Shown here: piece by piece, positions 60,199 to 64,000 of the stretch
Layout of the letters: the number at the start of each line of letters is the position of its first letter
How positions within the stretch are numbered: position 1 is the first letter of the stretch
Source of the DNA: Emticicia sp040253585
Lineage (GTDB): Bacteria; Bacteroidota; Bacteroidia; Cytophagales; Spirosomataceae
NCBI RefSeq assembly: GCF_040253585.1
Contig: NZ_JBELAU010000003.1
Location: forward strand, 1-64,000
Length of the DNA stretch: 64,000 bases
Direction: 5' to 3'
Notes under the pieces: generated by a model
Databases searched by the model: none
What the model saw: the letters and a program-made list of their open reading frames with translations, nothing else
What the model was told of the DNA's origin: nothing
Position numbers and translations under genes: made by a program

Positions 60199-62469
60199 AT
60201 GGCAGTTTTTGACTTAGATATGATTAAGAGCGTTTACGCTCGAATGCCAGAAAGAGTAGCCGCTGCTCGTAAGGCAGTTGGAAGACCACTTACTTTGGCC
60301 GAAAAAATTCTTTATTCGCACTTGTGCGAAGGTGAAGCTACTAATGCTTATGGCAGAGGTGTTGACTACGTTGACTTTGCCCCTGACCGTGTTGCGATGC
60401 AAGATGCAACAGCTCAAATGGCTTTATTGCAATTTATGTCGGCTGGTCGTCCGAAAGTGGCCGTTCCTTCAACTGTTCACTGTGACCACTTGATCCAAGC
60501 GAAAGTTGGTGCAACTGACGATTTAAAAATTGCTACCGAAAAAAATAAAGAAGTTTATGATTTCTTAGCTTCTGTTTCAAATAAATATGGTATTGGCTTC
60601 TGGAAAGCAGGTGCTGGTATTATCCACCAAGTTGTTATCGAAAATTACGCTTTCCCAGGAGGTATGATGATTGGTACTGACTCACACACACCAAATGCAG
60701 GTGGTTTGGGTATGGTAGCGATTGGTGTTGGTGGAGCCGATGCTTGCGACGTAATGGCAGGCTTGCCTTGGGAATTGAAAATGCCAAAATTAATTGGTGT
60801 AAAATTGACTGGTAAATTGAAAGGATGGGCTTCAGCAAAAGACGTTATCTTGGAAGTTGCAGGTCAGTTAACAGTAAAAGGTGGTACAGGTGCAATTGTT
60901 GAATATATTGGCAAAGGTGCTGATAGCTTATCGGCAACTGGTAAAGGTACTATCTGTAATATGGGTGCTGAAATTGGTGCTACAACATCTGTTTTCGGTT
61001 ATGATAAAAAGATGGCAGCTTATTTGAAGGCTACTGGTCGTGCAAAAGTTGCTTCTTTGGCAAATGGTATCAAAGATTTGTTACGCCCTGACCAAGAGTG
61101 TATTGATAATCCTGAAGCATATTATGACCAAGTTATTGAAATCAATCTTTCAAGACTTGAGCCAAGAATCAACGGACCATTCACGCCAGATTTGGCTTGG
61201 CCGTTATCTAAGTTTGCAAAAGCAGTTATCAAAAACAAATGGCCTCAAAAATTAGATGTGGGTCTAATAGGCTCGTGTACAAACTCTTCGTATGAAGATA
61301 TGACACGTGCTGCTTCGATAGCTTCACAAGCTGCTGCTAAAAATGTGAAAGCAAAAGCAGAATTCACAATCACTCCAGGTTCAGAATTAGTGCGTTTCAC
61401 AGCAGAACGTGATGGTATCCTCGCTAAGTTTGATGCAATCGGTGGTGTTGTATTAGCTAATGCTTGTGGACCTTGTATCGGTCAATGGGCAAGACACGGT
61501 GCTGAAAAAGGTGAAAGAAACTCAATCATCACTTCATTCAACCGTAACTTTGCTAAACGTGCCGATGGAAATCCAAATACACACGCATTTGTGGCTTCTC
61601 CAGAAATCGTAACAGCATTTGCAATCGCTGGTGATTTGACTTTCAACCCTGCAAAAGATACATTAACTAACGAAAATGGCGAGCAAGTAAAACTTGAAAA
61701 TCCATTTGGTGTTGAATTGCCTCCAATGGGCTTTGATGTAAAAGATGCAGGATACCAAAAACCTAAGAAAGATGGTAGCAAAGTAAAAGTAGCGGTAAGT
61801 CCAAAGTCTGATCGTTTACAATTACTTGAACCATTCAAAGCTTGGGAAGGAACTGACCTTTCTGGTTTAAAATTATTGATTAAAGCCAAAGGAAAATGTA
61901 CAACTGACCATATTTCAATGGCTGGACCATGGTTAAAATACCGTGGACACCTTGATAATATCTCAAATAACCTTTTGATTGGTGCGATCAACTTTGTGAA
62001 TGATAAAGCAAACACAGTTAAAAACCAATTGACAGGTGTTTATGGCGAAGTTCCTGCCGTACAACGTGCATATAAAGCTGCTGGCGTAGGTACAATCGTA
62101 GTAGGTGACGAAAATTATGGTGAAGGTTCATCACGTGAACACGCCGCTATGGAGCCACGTCATTTGGGTGTTCGTGCTATCATTGTTCGTTCGTTTGCTC
62201 GTATCCACGAAACAAACTTGAAAAAACAGGGTATGTTGGCATTGACATTTGCAAATCCTGCGGATTATGATAAAATTAAAGAAGATGATACTTTTGCTAT
62301 CACTGGCTTAACTACTTTTGCTGAAGGTGTGCCTTTGACATTGGTAATTACGCACAAAGATGGTTCTTCAGAAGAAATCAAGTTGAATCATACATATAAC
62401 GAAAGCCAAATTGGCTGGTTTAAGGCAGGTTCAGCACTTAATCTGATTGCTGCTGAGGCAAATAAGTAA
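60199..62469 (+). CDS. Aconitate hydratase, mitochondrial-type
   Basis: The protein has 756 residues. The [4Fe-4S] ligands are in IGSCTNSSYEDM and LANACGPCIGQW. VHCDHLIQAK, IGTDSHTPNAGGLGMVAIGVGGADA and GDENYGEGSSREHAAMEPRHLG complete the active site. It interconverts citrate and isocitrate in the TCA cycle. The overall motif order is that of the mitochondrial aconitase type, not AcnB. Confidence 0.97.
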   Translation: MAVFDLDMIKSVYARMPERVAAARKAVGRPLTLAEKILYSHLCEGEATNAYGRGVDYVDFAPDRVAMQDATAQMALLQFMSAGRPKVAVPSTVHCDHLIQAKVGATDDLKIATEKNKEVYDFLASVSNKYGIGFWKAGAGIIHQVVIENYAFPGGMMIGTDSHTPNAGGLGMVAIGVGGADACDVMAGLPWELKMPKLIGVKLTGKLKGWASAKDVILEVAGQLTVKGGTGAIVEYIGKGADSLSATGKGTICNMGAEIGATTSVFGYDKKMAAYLKATGRAKVASLANGIKDLLRPDQECIDNPEAYYDQVIEINLSRLEPRINGPFTPDLAWPLSKFAKAVIKNKWPQKLDVGLIGSCTNSSYEDMTRAASIASQAAAKNVKAKAEFTITPGSELVRFTAERDGILAKFDAIGGVVLANACGPCIGQWARHGAEKGERNSIITSFNRNFAKRADGNPNTHAFVASPEIVTAFAIAGDLTFNPAKDTLTNENGEQVKLENPFGVELPPMGFDVKDAGYQKPKKDGSKVKVAVSPKSDRLQLLEPFKAWEGTDLSGLKLLIKAKGKCTTDHISMAGPWLKYRGHLDNISNNLLIGAINFVNDKANTVKNQLTGVYGEVPAVQRAYKAAGVGTIVVGDENYGEGSSREHAAMEPRHLGVRAIIVRSFARIHETNLKKQGMLALTFANPADYDKIKEDDTFAITGLTTFAEGVPLTLVITHKDGSSEEIKLNHTYNESQIGWFKAGSALNLIAAEANK

Positions 62470-62494
62470 TATCAGGGAATAACTCCCTGTACGG

Positions 62495-62527
62495 AATGCC
62501 TCACAAGAAATTGTGAGGCATTTTTTT
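62495..62527 (+). terminator. Terminator of the aconitase gene
   Basis: AATGCCTCACAA pairs perfectly with TTGTGAGGCATT around four bases, followed by a T run. Confidence 0.92.
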
Positions 62528-62592
62528 GTATTTATTGTTTATATTGAGTTACTTACAGCCAAAACTAATCACTTAAAAATACCTATTATCAG

Positions 62593-63189
62593 ATGAAAAA
62601 CTTTCAGATTATTACTGTCTTTTTTGTTCTTTTTACACTATTATTTATTTCAAATCAAAGTAATTCAGCCTCATTTAATAATGATAGTAAAGCAAGGATT
62701 GATGAAGGCATCAATGAGTTTGGTATATTAAAAGAAGTCGAAGATTCTGGATATCCATTGGCTACTTTGCACATCGAGTTTCCTGAACGTAAATTCTCAG
62801 AATATTTTACAATAAATCTTGAAGAAGTAAAAAATGTTAATATGGGGATTTTGAAGAAATGGAAGGGTAAATATGTAGCATTTACGTATAACAGCGATTT
62901 GACTAATGCCTTAGTCGATTTACAAATCAACGGAAAATCAGCGATAAATACTGAACCAATGGAGTTTAGTGATAATGTGCAGATGGTTGTAGGAGTATTG
63001 AGAGGAGCAACAAAAGTAACAGAAAGTGATTTACCAAGTACAATTTCGATTACCACTACTGATAATCAAAAACTATTATTCGATTATTACATAACCCCTG
63101 AAATGGTAAAAATCAATGGTCGAAAAGTAATGGCTTATTATGAAGAAGTTGTATCTAATACTATTACTAAGATTAGGGTTAGTAAATAA
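62593..63189 (+). CDS. Exported hypothetical protein
   Basis: The protein has 198 residues. A signal peptide (core IITVFFVLFTLLFISN) precedes a mature part with no family I recognise. It contains YPLATLHIEFPERKFSEYF and two later beta-rich segments (LVDLQINGKSAIN, TISITTTDNQKLLFDYYI). The 38-bp gap to the next gene suggests co-transcription with another exported protein. Confidence 0.75.
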   Translation: MKNFQIITVFFVLFTLLFISNQSNSASFNNDSKARIDEGINEFGILKEVEDSGYPLATLHIEFPERKFSEYFTINLEEVKNVNMGILKKWKGKYVAFTYNSDLTNALVDLQINGKSAINTEPMEFSDNVQMVVGVLRGATKVTESDLPSTISITTTDNQKLLFDYYITPEMVKINGRKVMAYYEEVVSNTITKIRVSK

Positions 63190-63227
63190 ATGTATATTGA
63201 GGATTTATAAGCTTTGACTCACACAAT

Positions 63228-64000
63228 ATGAAGTTAATATTTGGTATTTTAAGCTACTTAATGTGGTTTTCCTTTTCTACATCAATGGCACAGCATCCAG
63301 ATGATGTTGTGAGTGTTCCGAAAGTAAATTTACCAATAACTGTTGATACCTATCAAACCGATTTCGTTTTAAAATGGGATACACTTAATCAAGAATCTTT
63401 TGTGCATTTTCAAGTGTATCTTAAAGATTCTACTTCAAATATCATCATTTATAATTATCAAGATTTAGGGTATGTGGGTAGGGTTAACTTTAGAAATTTA
63501 ATTGATAACCACCTTTATGTTTACAAAATTAGGGCATTTAATTCATTACGTGTAGGCGATACAAAAGAAACTAATTTACAATTTATCAATAAGAAAAGTA
63601 TTGGAAATCGTACACTTAGTATGCCCATTTTTAATGTAAATAGATTCTGTAAAAATGATAATGTAAATTTTAATTTTACAACAACGGGTAATTGGTTTCC
63701 TAACTTTTATTACATCTTAGAAATGTCAGATGTTAATGGGAGTTTTGATAATCCGTTTGGTGTTATTCAAGTTACTTCCCCTGGGAGTTATAATTTTTCG
63801 CTGAGAAATGATACAATTTCTAAATCTGGATATTATAAATTTAGAATACGAACTACCTATCCCAACACATTGTATATAAGTGAGGAATCAGAACCAATTT
63901 TTGTTACTGCACTGGGAGGTGCATATATAAGTATATATCCTGAAATTTATGTACCTTCTGGTGGTCCTATTATAATATGTAACGAAAAATCTGTAAATAT
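63228..64000 (+). CDS. Exported surface protein, C-terminal part cut by the window edge
   Basis: The frame is open from the ATG at 63228 to the last base (257 whole codons). The signal peptide MKLIFGILSYLMWFSFSTSMA precedes a beta-rich sequence with FN3-like spacing (FQVYLKDSTSNIIIYNYQDL and HLYVYKIRAFNSLRV, later YYKFRIRTTYPN). Such openings are common in long repeat proteins of this phylum. The product cannot be named. Confidence 0.8.
   Translation, partial: MKLIFGILSYLMWFSFSTSMAQHPDDVVSVPKVNLPITVDTYQTDFVLKWDTLNQESFVHFQVYLKDSTSNIIIYNYQDLGYVGRVNFRNLIDNHLYVYKIRAFNSLRVGDTKETNLQFINKKSIGNRTLSMPIFNVNRFCKNDNVNFNFTTTGNWFPNFYYILEMSDVNGSFDNPFGVIQVTSPGSYNFSLRNDTISKSGYYKFRIRTTYPNTLYISEESEPIFVTALGGAYISIYPEIYVPSGGPIIICNEKSVN

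Noticed and set aside
1..64000. tRNA, rRNA, transposase or phage genes
   Set aside because: None of the intergenic gaps shows a cloverleaf with a TTCGA-type arm or rRNA-like sequence, and no reading frame resembles a transposase, integrase or phage structural protein.

Overview
The window is a chromosomal segment of a low-GC Bacteroidota bacterium, most likely a gliding or surface-adhesive member of the order Cytophagales. The evidence for this is an SprB-like giant repeat adhesin, a secreted protein with a type IX secretion (T9SS) C-terminal sorting domain, a DUF1501/DUF1800 pair, Bacteroidota-type promoters (TTG / TAnnTTTG), very few Shine-Dalgarno sequences, and a maltose phosphorylase locus of the Bacteroidota kind. 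A genus such as Emticicia or Arcicella would fit the base composition, but that is a guess. No rRNA, tRNA, CRISPR array, phage or transposase gene is visible.

Layout. 1-7680 (-): a giant modular adhesin that runs off the left edge, with two regular tandem domain arrays. 7681-8575: a decayed stretch with a frameshifted sugar-dehydrogenase fragment. 8613-12568: leuS, which carries a GC-rich palindrome inserted in frame, and a SAM hydroxide adenosyltransferase. 12654-18462 (-): a four-gene operon (BNR sialidase-like protein, propeller/toroid protein, DUF3748 lipoprotein, DapA/NanA-type lyase). 18651-20006: a PhoPQ-activated-type protein. 20069-24768: acyl-CoA dehydrogenase, HMG-CoA-lyase-like, enoyl-CoA-hydratase-like and carboxyltransferase genes resembling leucine degradation. 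24838-33153: a divergent maltodextrin locus (GH65 phosphorylase, beta-phosphoglucomutase, two GH13 enzymes, an MFS sugar carrier). 33320-35199: a LytS/LytTR-type two-component pair.

35471-44653: a class III aminotransferase with a Cys-rich insertion, the DUF1501 and DUF1800 genes, a DUF2461 gene, trpS, a PAP2 phosphatase, DUF2147 and an ABC ATPase/membrane pair. 44708-49423 (-): dnaK and a multidomain SASA-type esterase. 49559-51635: a DUF937 protein, a NuiA-like nuclease inhibitor, and rplT and rpmI split by a MITE-like inverted-repeat segment. 51914-56472: dnaE, a ParE-type toxin-antitoxin module and trxA. 56555-59846 (-): a sirtuin and topA. 60199-62469: aconitase with a well-formed promoter. 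The right end holds two exported proteins of unknown function, the last one cut by the window edge.

How the genes work together: the maltodextrin locus would cut alpha-glucans outside the cytoplasm, import the sugar by MFS, phosphorolyse it to beta-glucose-1-phosphate and isomerise that to glucose-6-phosphate. The acyl-CoA cluster would carry a branched-chain acyl-CoA to acetyl-CoA and acetoacetate. The BNR/lyase operon looks like a small glycan or sugar-acid catabolic unit. The most unusual features are not whole genes: at least five families of short dispersed palindromic or AT-rich repeats sit between genes, one palindrome lies inside the leuS reading frame, and a similar Cys-rich insertion lies inside the aminotransferase.
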